Below are positions 8,131 through 17,346 of a stretch of 64,000 nt of DNA, piece by piece (the stretch's first letter is position 1; each line of letters opens with the position of its first letter). The position numbers and the translations under genes are program-made. The notes beneath the pieces were generated by a model that made no database searches, was not told where the DNA came from, and saw nothing but the letters and a program-made list of their open reading frames with translations. The stretch comes from an uncultured Cytophagales bacterium (GTDB lineage Bacteria > Bacteroidota > Bacteroidia > Cytophagales > Bernardetiaceae), in the NCBI GenBank assembly GCA_937136415.1, contig CAKZOK010000072.1, positions 1 to 64,000 on the forward strand, read 5' to 3'.

Positions 8131-8796
8131 CTATAAATCATCATCATCTGCTACCTTTGGCGCACGGATTCCGACAATAAGACTACTCCATTCCTTAGCT
8201 TTCCAAATTCCTCTATCGTTTTGATGTACTTTGATAGGACGAGCAGAACTTGCACCCGAAGAAGGTATAAAAAGTTTTATCAATCCATCTTTTTCTTTTC
8301 CACTATAAGCATTTGTTGAAAAATTAAATACTAATTTTCCTGATGGAATTTTGTAACCATTCTCTACTTTTGTTCCTTGTATGTACGAAAAAGGAACATA
8401 AGGCGAGCGTTTTATTTGAGATTTAATTAAATTCAAATCATTTCTTGAAACGATATATCCTTTATAGCCATCATTTTTAGTCGTTTTTGAAACTCTTGAT
8501 TTATCGACAGCAATGGTAAGGCAAGGCAAGCCCAATTTTGGATTTTGACTATATAATATTAAGGCAACAATCATTGTAGTTGCGCCTCCTTCTGGTGTTT
8601 TGCTGATTTTATTTCTCATTTCCAAAAACTCTTCTACTGTACTAGGAAGTTTTTCTAGGGTGATAGTTCTAGGTTTTTCTAAGGTTCTTGAAATAGATTT
8701 TTCTGAAATAACAGGATTGTTTTTGAATGCGCTAAAAGAGAATAATAGTGTAAAAAAAACTCCTACTAAGAGTAGTGATTTTGAAGTAATATTCAT
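8131..8796 (-). CDS. secreted DUF6935-like protein
   Basis: A 221-residue protein with an N-terminal signal peptide (hydrophobic LLLVGVFFTLLFSFSAF, residues 8-24). The mature part has motifs I associate from memory with the DUF6935 family: PEGGATTMIVALILYSQNP, GYKGYIVSRNDL, FSYIQGTKVENGY, SGASSARPIKVHQNDRGIWKAKEWSSL. No function is established for the family. The protein ends in an acidic ADDDDL tail. It appears monocistronic, with a short 82-base gap to the upstream histidine kinase gene on the same strand, so co-transcription is possible. Confidence 0.75.
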   Translation of the reverse strand: MNITSKSLLLVGVFFTLLFSFSAFKNNPVISEKSISRTLEKPRTITLEKLPSTVEEFLEMRNKISKTPEGGATTMIVALILYSQNPKLGLPCLTIAVDKSRVSKTTKNDGYKGYIVSRNDLNLIKSQIKRSPYVPFSYIQGTKVENGYKIPSGKLVFNFSTNAYSGKEKDGLIKLFIPSSGASSARPIKVHQNDRGIWKAKEWSSLIVGIRAPKVADDDDL

Positions 8797-8878
8797 TGTA
8801 TTAAAAAATTAATGATAAGAATTTGGTTAATTTGAATCTAATTAAGCTCAATAATTACACCAAAATTACATACAATAA

Positions 8879-10069
8879 TTATTCACTTGTCTTTAATACA
8901 ATTCTAAATGTAGTTCCTTTTCCAACTTCTGACTTCAAAACACTTATTTTTCCGTTGTGATATTGTTCTATAATTCTTCTTGCTAGAGTAAGCCCTAATC
9001 CCCAGCCTCGTTTTTTGGTGGTAAACCCAGGTCTAAAAACAGTTTTGATTTGTCTTGGAGGAATCCCTTTTCCTGTATCTGTAATGTCTAAAATAAGTTG
9101 TTTTTGATTTCTGTTTGAAGAGAAAAAGAGTGTAATGCTTCCCTTTCCACCTGTTTCAATCATTGCATCAACAGCATTTTTACAAATATTTTCGATGACC
9201 CATTCAAATAATGGTTTATTTATTTGAGCATATAATTTAGCATTTTTGTTTGCTCTGATAGTCAATTTTACTTTTGTAGAAATTCTTTTTTTGAGATATT
9301 CTGTCACTCCTTCTGTAACCTCCAACACATTTTCAGAACTCAAATCAGGTACAGAACCAATGCTTGAAAAACGCCCAGTTATCATTGTCAGTCTTGCAAT
9401 ATCTTTTTCTATTTCTTGCAAAATATCTTCTTCGACGCTTTGGTCAGCTCTAAAATATTCTACCCAAGCCATAAGTGCCGAAAGTGGAGTGCCTAATTGA
9501 TGTGCCGTTTCTTTGGCAAGCCCTACCCAAACTCTATTTTGTTCGGCACGGCGAGAGGAGCTAAACAAGAAATAAGCAAAAATCAAAAATGCAGCAATGA
9601 GAGAAAGTTGAGCATAAGGAAAATATTTGAGTTGTGTAAGTAGTGTAGAGTTTTCGTAATAAATATAGTATTTCCATTCTTCTGAAATTTTTACTTCAAT
9701 GGGAGGGTGTTCTTCTTTCATCGAAATTAGATGTTCTCTTAATGTTTCATCTTTTTGTTGTTGAGAAGCATTTTTTTTAAATTCAATATTTCTTGATTCG
9801 TTTGGATTGCCTTCTTCGTCAGCAATAATCATGGGAATAGATTGATTTCCCTGCAAAATATTTGTTACCAAAAAATTTAGCATCAAGCTATCTTCTACCT
9901 GTACAACTAATTCTTGAGCTTTTGCAACCAAATCAATCTGTTCTTGCTCACGTTCTGCCAAGCTATCAACTAACTGATTGGTGTAATAAAGAGAAGTCAA
10001 ACCAATAAATGAAGCAAAAAGAATAACAATCCATTTGAGTTTGGAGGGAGATTGATTAATAGAAATCAT
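8879..10069 (-). CDS. membrane sensor histidine kinase
   Basis: A 396-residue two-component sensor. Two membrane helices (about 13-30 and 150-170) bracket a roughly 115-residue periplasmic sensing domain of unknown fold. The dimerisation/phosphoacceptor helix has H190 in KETAHQLGTPLSALMAW, a variant of the H-box common in Bacteroidota. The ATPase domain is complete: N-box ENICKNAVDAMI, G1 DTGKGIPP, F-box FRPGFTTK and G2 GWGLGLTLARRI. No response-regulator gene is adjacent, so it is an orphan whose partner lies elsewhere. The short gap to the downstream secreted protein gene (82 bases) is compatible with an operon. Confidence 0.93.
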   Translation of the reverse strand: MISINQSPSKLKWIVILFASFIGLTSLYYTNQLVDSLAEREQEQIDLVAKAQELVVQVEDSLMLNFLVTNILQGNQSIPMIIADEEGNPNESRNIEFKKNASQQQKDETLREHLISMKEEHPPIEVKISEEWKYYIYYENSTLLTQLKYFPYAQLSLIAAFLIFAYFLFSSSRRAEQNRVWVGLAKETAHQLGTPLSALMAWVEYFRADQSVEEDILQEIEKDIARLTMITGRFSSIGSVPDLSSENVLEVTEGVTEYLKKRISTKVKLTIRANKNAKLYAQINKPLFEWVIENICKNAVDAMIETGGKGSITLFFSSNRNQKQLILDITDTGKGIPPRQIKTVFRPGFTTKKRGWGLGLTLARRIIEQYHNGKISVLKSEVGKGTTFRIVLKTSE

Positions 10070-10248
10070 AGTTTTTGGCTGATTTTTTGATTAATTTTGT
10101 AGTCAAATGTATAAAAAAAATATAAGTAAATTTTAATTTCTTATTTATTTATACTAGATTAAACGAACTTATTAAGCAATAATGTAGTTGAGGGTAAGTC
10201 TTCATAAATTTGATAGTACTTTGTCACTCTTTTAATTTTTAAATTATA

Positions 10249-10608
10249 ATGAAAAAAAGCAAGCAGAAAAAGCTAGAGAAAAAACGTCAAGAGTTAGCAA
10301 AAAAAATAGATAAAAAATTAGACTATGAGTTTGATTTTTTGGGAATGCGAGTAAATGATTTGCTTAGAAATTCTACATCTGAAATAGTTGAAGATTCAAA
10401 AATTCAGAATAAAATGACATTCTTACATCTTTGTGCTATATTTTTTAATGAAGAAAAATTAAAGAATTTTTTGGCTATGCCAGAATGGGACGAAAAAATA
10501 AAGGAAAGAAAACAGCTCTTGACTGTAATTGGAAAAGTGAGAAACGAACTCAAAGATATAGAAGACAAACTCTATAAAAGTATGATTGATAAAAATGAGG
10601 GAAGTTAA
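10249..10608 (+). CDS. small charged hypothetical protein
   Basis: A 119-residue soluble protein, rich in Lys and Glu. The first 35 residues (KKSKQKKLEKKRQELAKKIDKKL) and the last 35 look like amphipathic or coiled-coil helices, while the middle (FDFLGMRVNDLLRNS, MTFLHLCAIFFNEEKL) is less charged. There is no signal peptide. I do not recognise a family. It lies just upstream of the tmRNA gene on the same strand and appears to be its own transcription unit. Confidence 0.68.
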   Translation: MKKSKQKKLEKKRQELAKKIDKKLDYEFDFLGMRVNDLLRNSTSEIVEDSKIQNKMTFLHLCAIFFNEEKLKNFLAMPEWDEKIKERKQLLTVIGKVRNELKDIEDKLYKSMIDKNEGS

Positions 10609-10674
10609 GAAAATAAGGATAAAAAAGCAGTTTTTACTTTGGGATTCTATAATCTATTTTATTTTGAACTTTTC

Positions 10675-10707
10675 TTTGTTCTTTCTAGTTGTAATCGTAT
10701 ATTTGCA
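10675..10707 (+). promoter_or_regulatory. ssrA promoter
   Basis: TTTG at 10675-10678 and TATATTTG at 10700-10707 are separated by 21 bases, matching the Bacteroidota -33/-7 consensus. Transcription would start near 10714, about 40 bases before the mature tmRNA 5' end, leaving a short leader for RNase P removal. Confidence 0.75.
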
Positions 10708-10754
10708 AGCCAGTTGATTTTCAAAAGGAAAATTGATTTGCAAATTAAATACAT

Positions 10755-11150
10755 GGGGCTGACTGGTTTCGACAGGACGAGTCTTTGCGTGTATAAGCAT
10801 GTAGGCTATTGAGAAAACTAGCCTTATATCGATTTTCTCAAAACAACAATCGGCGAATCTAATTACGCCATGGCTGCCTAACTCTAGGAGTTAAGTAACC
10901 ATTGTCTTTGCTTAGTGTCTTTGTTCTACCGACACTAACCTCCGTTTACCACGTAAACACATAGACATCAACCCCCGTTAGAACTAAGCAATGATGAGTG
11001 CAACGGCATCTGCGACAAAAATTCAGTTGATAAGGAAAAACCTTGGACGTTATCGCCTAGTTCTTTCCCGACAATTAATAGGATAACTAAACATGTAGAA
11101 GCCACGACGAACGCCGTATCTGGACGTGGGTTCGACTCCCACCAGCTCCA
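10755..11150 (+). ncRNA. ssrA: transfer-messenger RNA (tmRNA)
   Basis: The 5' end GGGGCUGACUGGUUUCGACAGG-like start and the 3' T-arm (GUGGGUUCGACUCCCAC followed by AGCUCCA) are diagnostic. The ends pair as a tRNA-Ala-like acceptor stem with the G3-U wobble required by alanyl-tRNA synthetase. The CCA end is not encoded. The tag reading frame starts with GGC at 10852 and stops with TAA at 10879-10881, giving GESNYAMAA after the alanine carried by tmRNA itself; the final AMAA differs from the usual ALAA. tmRNA rescues ribosomes stalled on broken mRNA and marks the product for proteolysis. The length of about 396 nt is normal, and it is followed by a hairpin terminator. Confidence 0.97.
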
Positions 11151-11152
11151 CA

Positions 11153-11189
11153 AAAAAAAAGCTATATATTAAATTATATAGCTTTTTTT
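11153..11189. terminator. bidirectional terminator after ssrA
   Basis: AAAAAAGCTATATA pairs with TATATAGCTTTTTT around an AATTAAAT-type loop. It ends the tmRNA transcript and overlaps the stop codon region of the convergent 7TMR-SpoIIE gene. Confidence 0.85.
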
Positions 11190-13314
11190 ATATTTTAAAT
11201 CCAATGATAAGAATATCATCAATTTGAGAAATATTTGCTGTTTTTTGCCAGTCGAAAAGAGTTGTTTCTAAAATTTGTTTTTGTTCTTGAAATGGTAATT
11301 TATGATTTTTTTGCAATAATACTTTTAATCTTTTACGCATAAATTTTTTATTTTTTTCTCCTCCAAATTGGTCTTGATAACCATCGGAATACATATAATA
11401 AGAAGTTTTATTATCAATTTTTATTATTGTGTCTTCAAAATTGATTCCTTCCGTTTTGATAGAACCTCCAATACTAAATCTACTTCCTTTATATTCTTTC
11501 AACTCCTCATCTTTTATACTTATTAGTGTGTTTTTAGCTCCTGAAAAAATAATTTGATTCTTTAATTTATCGATTACGCAGAGTGAAATATCCATTCCAT
11601 CACGACTTCCTGTTTCTTCTTGTTTTAGTGTTTTGACAATTTCTTTGTGTAAACTCATTAAAATCTTTGAAGGTAAAACTATTTGTTTTTCGATAATAGC
11701 CTCTCTTAGAAGATTTGTTCCTATCATTGCCATCAAAGAACCTGGGACTCCATGTCCAGTACAATCTGCAACAACCAAAAAAGTATATTTTTGATTCTCA
11801 AAAAAAAAGTAAAAATCACCACTTACTACATCTTTGGGTAAATAAAGTGTAAAAGAATCTGAAAAAGCTGCTTGAATGGTATCTTGTGAAGGTAAAATAG
11901 CATCTTGAATACGTTTGGCATAATTTATACTTGCTGTAATATCTTTGTTTTTTAGCTCAATTTCCGTTTTTTGTTCTTTGACTGTTTTAATATTTATTGA
12001 TAGCTCTTGATTGCTTTCATTGAGTTTTATAGTACGCTGCTTTACTTTTTCTTCTAATTGTTGTGTGGTTCTCTGTTCTAATTCTAATGCTTTTTTAGTT
12101 GATATTTCTTTCTCTTTTTTTATGATTCTATAACGTTCTGCAACTGCAATAGAAAGCAAAACAACTTCTAATGCCGAGCCTATTTCTGCCCCATGGTTTG
12201 TCAAAAAATTGATAGGTAAAGAGCCACTATTTCGAAGTGTAATCATTAAACCTCCTGTTATATATCCTAACCAAGCAAAAGTATAAATATAGGCAAATTT
12301 ATTTCCTTTTATCCAACAATAAATACCCACCAATAATAAAGAAAAAGAGTGTAATTTAACCATATTATTAATGGCTGACTTGTAAAACGTAAAATCTAAT
12401 ATTAAAGCAAAAAAAGCTAATATAAAAATCAATAAAAAATATCTATAAAATAATATACTATACTTTTTAATTTTTAAAAAATGGAGAGCAAATAGACCTG
12501 TTGCATAAATAATCCCTACCATTGCAATACGAATTAAATATATATTTACACTAGGATAATTAGGGTAAATATACTTAAATAAATAACCACTTGTGCCACC
12601 AAATATAATAAGAGTAAAAAATATAGAAATTACATAATACAAATAACTTACATCTTTAACAATAATATAAATTATCAAATTATACAAACAAATTACTAAT
12701 AAAATTCCAAAATAAATTCCATATCCAATATGTTTGTTTTGACTTGATTGAATAGTGCTTTTTTGAGTTGTTATTGAAAGAGGAAAAAGAATAGGATTAC
12801 TAGAAACTACACGCAGATAAGATATATTTTTATGACTTTGAGTAAAATATAAGGGAAAAACAAAGCTATTAGAGGCAAGATTGGGGCGAGAAAAATAAGG
12901 ATAGTGCCAACCTGTTTTTGTAACCTTCCAAACTGAATTATTTGTGATGTTTTTTTGGTAAAAAGTAATGCTGTCAGTGAAGGTTATGTCTAGGTTAAGA
13001 TTCCAATCTTGAATTTCTGTTTCATTTTCTACTTCAATTTTCAACCAAATGGTATTGGAATTATAACCTAAATTGAGATGTTCAGAAGAGTTTTTAATCC
13101 ATTTTGTATTAAAAATATCACTTGAAATCTCTTCTATTGTAAATGCTTTATTTTCATCTTCTATATAATAAGAAAGAGTATTTCCTAAATTAGAAATCCC
13201 TTTTTCAGTTTTTAAAGTAATTTTTTGAGCAAAGGCAGTAATTTGTAAGCAGCACAAAAACAGAAGTAAAAATAATTTACCTGTTTTATAAGGGGTGGGA
13301 AGACAAAAAATCAT
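11188..13314 (-). CDS. 7TMR-DISM receptor with SpoIIE/PP2C phosphatase domain
   Basis: A 708-residue membrane signalling protein. After a signal peptide (hydrophobic residues about 13-29) comes a periplasmic 7TMR-DISMED2-type beta domain (about 40-175, with WLKIEVEN and the FPLYF region). Seven membrane helices (about 195-390) and a coiled coil follow (about 395-465, KEISTKKALELEQRTTQQLEEK). The C-terminal third is a PPM/SpoIIE phosphatase with metal-binding acids in VSGDFYFFF, VVADCTGHGVPG, RDGMDIS and MYSDGYQDQFGG. Such proteins dephosphorylate anti-sigma antagonists in partner-switching pathways. No STAS or RsbW-like partner lies nearby, so its target is elsewhere. It is monocistronic. Confidence 0.92.
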   Translation of the reverse strand: MIFCLPTPYKTGKLFLLLFLCCLQITAFAQKITLKTEKGISNLGNTLSYYIEDENKAFTIEEISSDIFNTKWIKNSSEHLNLGYNSNTIWLKIEVENETEIQDWNLNLDITFTDSITFYQKNITNNSVWKVTKTGWHYPYFSRPNLASNSFVFPLYFTQSHKNISYLRVVSSNPILFPLSITTQKSTIQSSQNKHIGYGIYFGILLVICLYNLIIYIIVKDVSYLYYVISIFFTLIIFGGTSGYLFKYIYPNYPSVNIYLIRIAMVGIIYATGLFALHFLKIKKYSILFYRYFLLIFILAFFALILDFTFYKSAINNMVKLHSFSLLLVGIYCWIKGNKFAYIYTFAWLGYITGGLMITLRNSGSLPINFLTNHGAEIGSALEVVLLSIAVAERYRIIKKEKEISTKKALELEQRTTQQLEEKVKQRTIKLNESNQELSINIKTVKEQKTEIELKNKDITASINYAKRIQDAILPSQDTIQAAFSDSFTLYLPKDVVSGDFYFFFENQKYTFLVVADCTGHGVPGSLMAMIGTNLLREAIIEKQIVLPSKILMSLHKEIVKTLKQEETGSRDGMDISLCVIDKLKNQIIFSGAKNTLISIKDEELKEYKGSRFSIGGSIKTEGINFEDTIIKIDNKTSYYMYSDGYQDQFGGEKNKKFMRKRLKVLLQKNHKLPFQEQKQILETTLFDWQKTANISQIDDILIIGFKI

Positions 13315-13701
13315 TTGGTTTTTTATATATATTTGGGATTTAATTCATTATATTCCATCTATTATCATAAATCAGTACAATATTATTGTTTGATAAATGT
13401 ATTTAAAGTATATTTTTAGCTTGAAAAAATAAGGGTTTTTTACATGAAAAAATATAATTATACAAGGGATAAAAATACATTATATTAACTGAGTTTGAAG
13501 TAAGGGGGGCAACAGAACACAATGACTTACAATATACTAAATCTTCTTCTAATTTCTAAATCATTTGAAGCAACCTAAAAGTATTTTTTTTCATCTAGTT
13601 TTTAAATCAGTAATTCTAATTACTTTTTTAATTGTTGGAATAAAAAAAGCAACCTTTTATGAAGGTTGCTTTTTTGTTGATTTATGAATTAGCTCTCACT
13701 T
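13315..13701. other. intergenic region without a gene
   Basis: These 387 bases separate two leftward genes. Apart from the terminator at 13643-13675 I see no open frame with protein-like composition, no structured RNA and no good TAnnTTTG match. The stretch is very AT-rich and includes a short GGGGGGC tract near 13505. Confidence 0.6.
13643..13675. terminator. terminator of acs
   Basis: AAAAAAGCAACCTT (13643-13656) and AAGGTTGCTTTTTT (13662-13675) form a 14-bp stem with a 5-nt loop, 27 bases beyond the acs stop codon on the minus strand. Confidence 0.88.
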
Positions 13702-15597
13702 TTAAAGCCCTGCGCCATTTTTGATTTCATCAACAACTGAAGGGTCAAGAAGTGTAGAAGTATCTCCTAGATTAGAAATATCTCCCTCTGCAACCTTTCT
13801 CAATATTCTTCGCATAATCTTACCTGAACGAGTTTTGGGAAGCCCAGAAACAATTTGGATTTTTTCGGGTTTGGCAATCGCACCAATTTCTTTAGAAACA
13901 GTTTGTAGAATTTCGTCTCTTAGCTCATGTTCTGATTTATTAGCAACTGAACTACAAATTACAAAGGCATAAATTCCTTGCCCTTTTATGTCATGAGGAT
14001 ACCCCACAACTGCCGATTCAATCACATTTTGATGCTGATTGATGGCATCTTCTACTTCTGCTGTTCCCATTCTGTGTCCAGAAACATTAATTACATCATC
14101 TACTCGTCCCAATATTCTGTACAAACCATCATGATTTCTTTTACACCCATCTCCAGTAAAATAATAGCCTTTATAAGCAGAAAAATAAGTATTCTTACAA
14201 CGCTCATGGTCGTTATAGATGGTGCGTAAAATACTAGGCCATGGATATTTTATACATAAATTTCCCTCAACATTATTTCCTTCAATTTCATTTCCTTCTG
14301 CATCTAACAAAACAGGCTGAATCCCTGGTAATGGAAGGGTTGCAAAAGTAGCTTTATTGGGAGTAACTCCAGCTAAATTTGAAATCATGATGCCTGCTGT
14401 TTCGGTTTGCCACCATGTATCTACAATAGGACAATTTCCCTTTCCTATATATTGATGATACCAATTCCATGCTTCCTCATTGATGGGTTCACCTACTGTT
14501 CCCAAAACACGCAACGAAGATAAATCATATTTTTCTACAAACTCAAGTCCTTTTGCTTGCAAAGCACGAATAGCTGTTGGAGCAGTATAAAAAATAGATA
14601 CTTTATATTTATCTACAATTTCCCAAAAACGTCCTGCATCAGGAAAAGTGGGTGTTCCTTCAAACATCATAGTTGTTGAGCCTGCCAAAAGAGGCGCATA
14701 AACAATATACGAATGTCCTGTAATCCAACCAATATCAGCCGTACACCAATAAATATCATCATCTTGAAGTTGAAAAACATTTTCAAAGCTGTATTTTGTA
14801 TAAACCATATAGCCACCAGCATGATGCACTACTCCTTTTGGTTTGCCTGTTGAGCCTGAGGTATAAAGAATAAATAATGGGTCTTCGGCATCAATAATTG
14901 TTGCAGGACAAAATGGGTCGGCTTTATCTGCTGCTTCATTCCACCAAATATCTCTGCCCTCTTTCATCGTAACCTCTGAATTGGTGCGTTTCAAAACAAT
15001 TTGCTTTTCAATAGATGGACATTTTTCTAAAGCCTCATCTACTACATTTTTTACATCAAAAACTCTATTTCCTCTAAAATTTCCGTCCGAACTTAATACT
15101 ATTTTTGCTTCTGCATCATTTATTCTATCTCTTAAAGCAGCAGCCGAAAACCCTGCAAAAACTACTGAATGAACAGCTCCAATACGAGCGCAAGCCAAAA
15201 CACCAATCGCTAACTCTGGAATCATTGGCATATACAAAACTACTCTATCGCCTTTTTTTACACCATTATCTTTCAAAACATTTGCAAACTGACAGACTTT
15301 TTCATGTAATTGTTTGTAAGTAAATTCTATTTCATCTTCCTCTGGGCTATTTGGCTCCCATATTAAAGCTACTTTATTGCCTTGTGTGAGCAAGTGCCTA
15401 TCCAAACAGTTTTCTGTAATATTAAATTTTGCTCCTTCAAACCATTTTACAGAATAATCTTCAAAGTCATATTCCAAAACATTGTCCCATTTCTTATGCC
15501 ATGAAAAAGTTTTGGCTACATCTTCCCAAAAACGTTTGGGGGTTTCTACACTCTTTTGGTATGCTCTTGTGTAATCTTCTAAAGTTTTGATTCTCAT
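13702..15597 (-). CDS. acs: acetyl-CoA synthetase
   Basis: A 631-residue AMP-forming acetate-CoA ligase, close to the usual 640-650. The P-loop-like A3 motif YTSGSTGKPKG lies near residue 250, the acetate/AMP motif TWWQTETAG near 400, the hinge region DDVINVSGHRMGTAEVEDAI near 515, and the C-terminal PKTRSGKIMRRILRK with the lysine normally controlled by acetylation near 600. It activates acetate to acetyl-CoA through acetyl-AMP, for acetate scavenging. The gene is single and divergent from elbB with a 190-base gap. Its best promoter is not obvious to me. No acetyltransferase or deacetylase gene is adjacent. Confidence 0.97.
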   Translation of the reverse strand: MRIKTLEDYTRAYQKSVETPKRFWEDVAKTFSWHKKWDNVLEYDFEDYSVKWFEGAKFNITENCLDRHLLTQGNKVALIWEPNSPEEDEIEFTYKQLHEKVCQFANVLKDNGVKKGDRVVLYMPMIPELAIGVLACARIGAVHSVVFAGFSAAALRDRINDAEAKIVLSSDGNFRGNRVFDVKNVVDEALEKCPSIEKQIVLKRTNSEVTMKEGRDIWWNEAADKADPFCPATIIDAEDPLFILYTSGSTGKPKGVVHHAGGYMVYTKYSFENVFQLQDDDIYWCTADIGWITGHSYIVYAPLLAGSTTMMFEGTPTFPDAGRFWEIVDKYKVSIFYTAPTAIRALQAKGLEFVEKYDLSSLRVLGTVGEPINEEAWNWYHQYIGKGNCPIVDTWWQTETAGIMISNLAGVTPNKATFATLPLPGIQPVLLDAEGNEIEGNNVEGNLCIKYPWPSILRTIYNDHERCKNTYFSAYKGYYFTGDGCKRNHDGLYRILGRVDDVINVSGHRMGTAEVEDAINQHQNVIESAVVGYPHDIKGQGIYAFVICSSVANKSEHELRDEILQTVSKEIGAIAKPEKIQIVSGLPKTRSGKIMRRILRKVAEGDISNLGDTSTLLDPSVVDEIKNGAGL

Positions 15598-15741
15598 GGT
15601 TGTGTATAATTTATGTATAACAGACTCTTGAGCCTGTGCATTGAAATTGTTTTTAGTCTAAAAAAACTAGAAAGTCTATTATATGAATGGACAATCTAAA
15701 AAAAAATATACTTTTTCCCTAAAAAAATGATTTAATTTTTC

Positions 15742-15749
15742 TACTTTTG
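15742..15749 (+). promoter_or_regulatory. candidate elbB promoter
   Basis: TACTTTTG matches the TAnnTTTG -7 element, 38 bases before the elbB start. The -33 position (around 15718) holds only T/A-rich sequence. Confidence 0.5.
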
Positions 15750-15787
15750 AAACACAAGAATTATCTCAAACCAAAAAACTATTAATT

Positions 15788-16486
15788 ATGAAAATAGGAG
15801 TATTATTATCAGGTTCAGGTGTTTATGATGGTGCAGAAATTCAAGAAACTGTTTTGATGTTATTAGCTTTAGAGCAAGCTGGTGCTGAATATTTTTGTAT
15901 TGCTCCCAATAGTGAGCAGCATCACGTCATTAATCATCTGACAGGAGAGCAAATGAATGAAAAGCGAAATATCCTTATAGAAGCAGCCCGAATTGCTAGA
16001 GGAAATATTAAAGATATATCAGAAATAAGTGCAAATGATATGGACGGATTGGTTATGCCAGGAGGATTTGGAGTTGCCAAAAATTTTACAAAATGGGCTT
16101 TTGAAGGTGCAAAAGGCAAAATTAATCAAGAAGTCAAGCGATTAATTAATGAAATAATAAAGGAACATAAACCGATTGCAGCCGTCTGTATGTCGCCCAC
16201 AACTATTGCAAAAGCCTTGGAGGGAAGCAAAATACAAGCAAATTTAACAATCGGAACGACTAAAGAAAAATCACCCTATCAAATTGCTGATATTAATGAA
16301 GAAATGAAAAAAGTAGGAGTAAACCCAATAAATTGTTCTGTAAATGAGCTTGTTTTTGATGATGTAAATAATATTGTTTCTTCGCCTTGTTATATGATGG
16401 AAGCAACTATTAGCCAGATTAATGAAGGAATCCAAAAAACGATTGCTAAATTTATTGAAATGGTAGAGCTGAGAATGAATGAATAA
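15788..16486 (+). CDS. elbB: DJ-1/PfpI-family glyoxalase-like protein ElbB
   Basis: A 232-residue class-I glutamine-amidotransferase-like protein of the ElbB branch (isoprenoid biosynthesis glyoxalase, also called sigma cross-reacting protein 27A). The nucleophile elbow is AVCMSPTTI with C134; the MPGGFGVAKNF loop and the N-terminal VLLSGSGVYDGAEIQE are hallmarks of this branch, which has an insertion after the first strand. The E. coli protein has weak glyoxalase III activity and was linked to carotenoid (lycopene) yield; the physiological substrate is unsettled. Length is close to E. coli ElbB (about 217). It stands alone, divergent from acs. Confidence 0.92.
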   Translation: MKIGVLLSGSGVYDGAEIQETVLMLLALEQAGAEYFCIAPNSEQHHVINHLTGEQMNEKRNILIEAARIARGNIKDISEISANDMDGLVMPGGFGVAKNFTKWAFEGAKGKINQEVKRLINEIIKEHKPIAAVCMSPTTIAKALEGSKIQANLTIGTTKEKSPYQIADINEEMKKVGVNPINCSVNELVFDDVNNIVSSPCYMMEATISQINEGIQKTIAKFIEMVELRMNE

Positions 16487-17112
16487 TGAACTACCTCTTA
16501 CTTCTTACTTTATTTTTTATCGATTGAATACAGCCCTTTGCCGACCCATTATTTGCGTATATCGAAGAAACAAATCTTGTATCAATTCTTGTCGTATATT
16601 AGCGTAACGATTAAGACAAACAAAGCAAATTTGATTTGAATACTTTGGCTTAATTATAAAAACTCTGAGAAATTCTAAGAGAGTGTAAATTGAAACTAAT
16701 TTAAGAAAAAAGAACTTTATAAGATGTAAATCAAAAAAGGACTTTTTTTAGAAAATAGTTTTTGTTTCAAAATTTCTTAAAAAGATGCTTAGTTTTTAGG
16801 ATAGGATTGATTGAGATAAGTCAGCAAATTTATTGCTGACTTATTTTTTTGCCTTTTTTTCCTAGTTTATTAAAAATTATTTTAAATTATAATTATCATA
16901 GCAATCATACAAACTACTTGCTAATCATCTACTAAGTAACTGGACAAAATTTTTGACACCTCATTTCTTTTAAACAAAGGTTTTTACTTTGAATAATAAT
17001 TTAACTTTTTAATGCAATATTTTTTTTCTAGCTTCTAATCAATACTTAATTATTTTGGTACGGTTGCCCTATCCAAATATTTACTTTTTTTCACAAAACC
17101 AAAATAATTTTG
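16487..17112. other. long intergenic region, possible small RNA ending at 16844
   Basis: No protein-like frame is visible in the bases between elbB and the ybiT promoter. A strong terminator at 16816-16844 lies 330 bases beyond the elbB stop, too far to be an ordinary elbB terminator, so either elbB has a long 3' leader or a small RNA of perhaps 100-200 nt ends here. A small inverted repeat (CTCT...AGAG) lies around 16665-16685. I found no matching consensus promoter and do not recognise an RNA family. Confidence 0.4.
16816..16850 (+). terminator. strong intrinsic terminator
   Basis: ATAAGTCAGCAA (16816-16827) and TTGCTGACTTAT (16833-16844) form a perfect 12-bp stem followed by seven T in a row. 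There is no coding gene in the 300 bases before it. Confidence 0.85.
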
Positions 17113-17120
17113 TACCTTTG
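17113..17120 (+). promoter_or_regulatory. candidate promoter of ABC-F gene
   Basis: TACCTTTG matches TAnnTTTG, with TTT at 17088-17090 about 21 bases upstream. It would give a leader of about 345 nt that includes the inverted-repeat element at 17135-17346. Confidence 0.45.
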
Positions 17121-17134
17121 TGCTTTGAAAAAAA

Positions 17135-17346
17135 GTAGTAACACTACTAGACATTTTCTAATCTTAAAGAATTAGTTTTAATAACTTTGACTTTTTACCC
17201 CCTCCCTAAACAACAAAATCCTAATTGCAAGCAATTCCTCTCCAAAGGAGGTCGGACTTTGAAAAAACCTATACTCTTCATTTTAACTCCTCTTTCGGAG
17301 ACGCTGGGAGAGGTCAGAAGAGTAAAATGTCTAGCAGCATGACATG
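17135..17346. repeat. intergenic element with terminal inverted repeats
   Basis: CTAGACATTTT (17147-17157) and AAAATGTCTAG (17324-17334) are perfect 11-bp inverted repeats, with weaker matching extending outward. The interior has a different base composition from its surroundings (CCCCCTCCC, CTCTCCAAAGGAGGTCGG, GGAGACGCTGGGAGAGG) and can fold on itself. It looks like a non-autonomous repeat inserted in the leader of the ABC-F gene. I could not identify a target duplication. Confidence 0.55.

Noticed and set aside
10968-11153. Leftward 61-codon frame beginning MWSWWESNPRPD
   Set aside because: It is antisense to the tmRNA 3' half; WESNPRPD-type peptides are a classic false gene from the reverse strand of tRNA-like T-arms.
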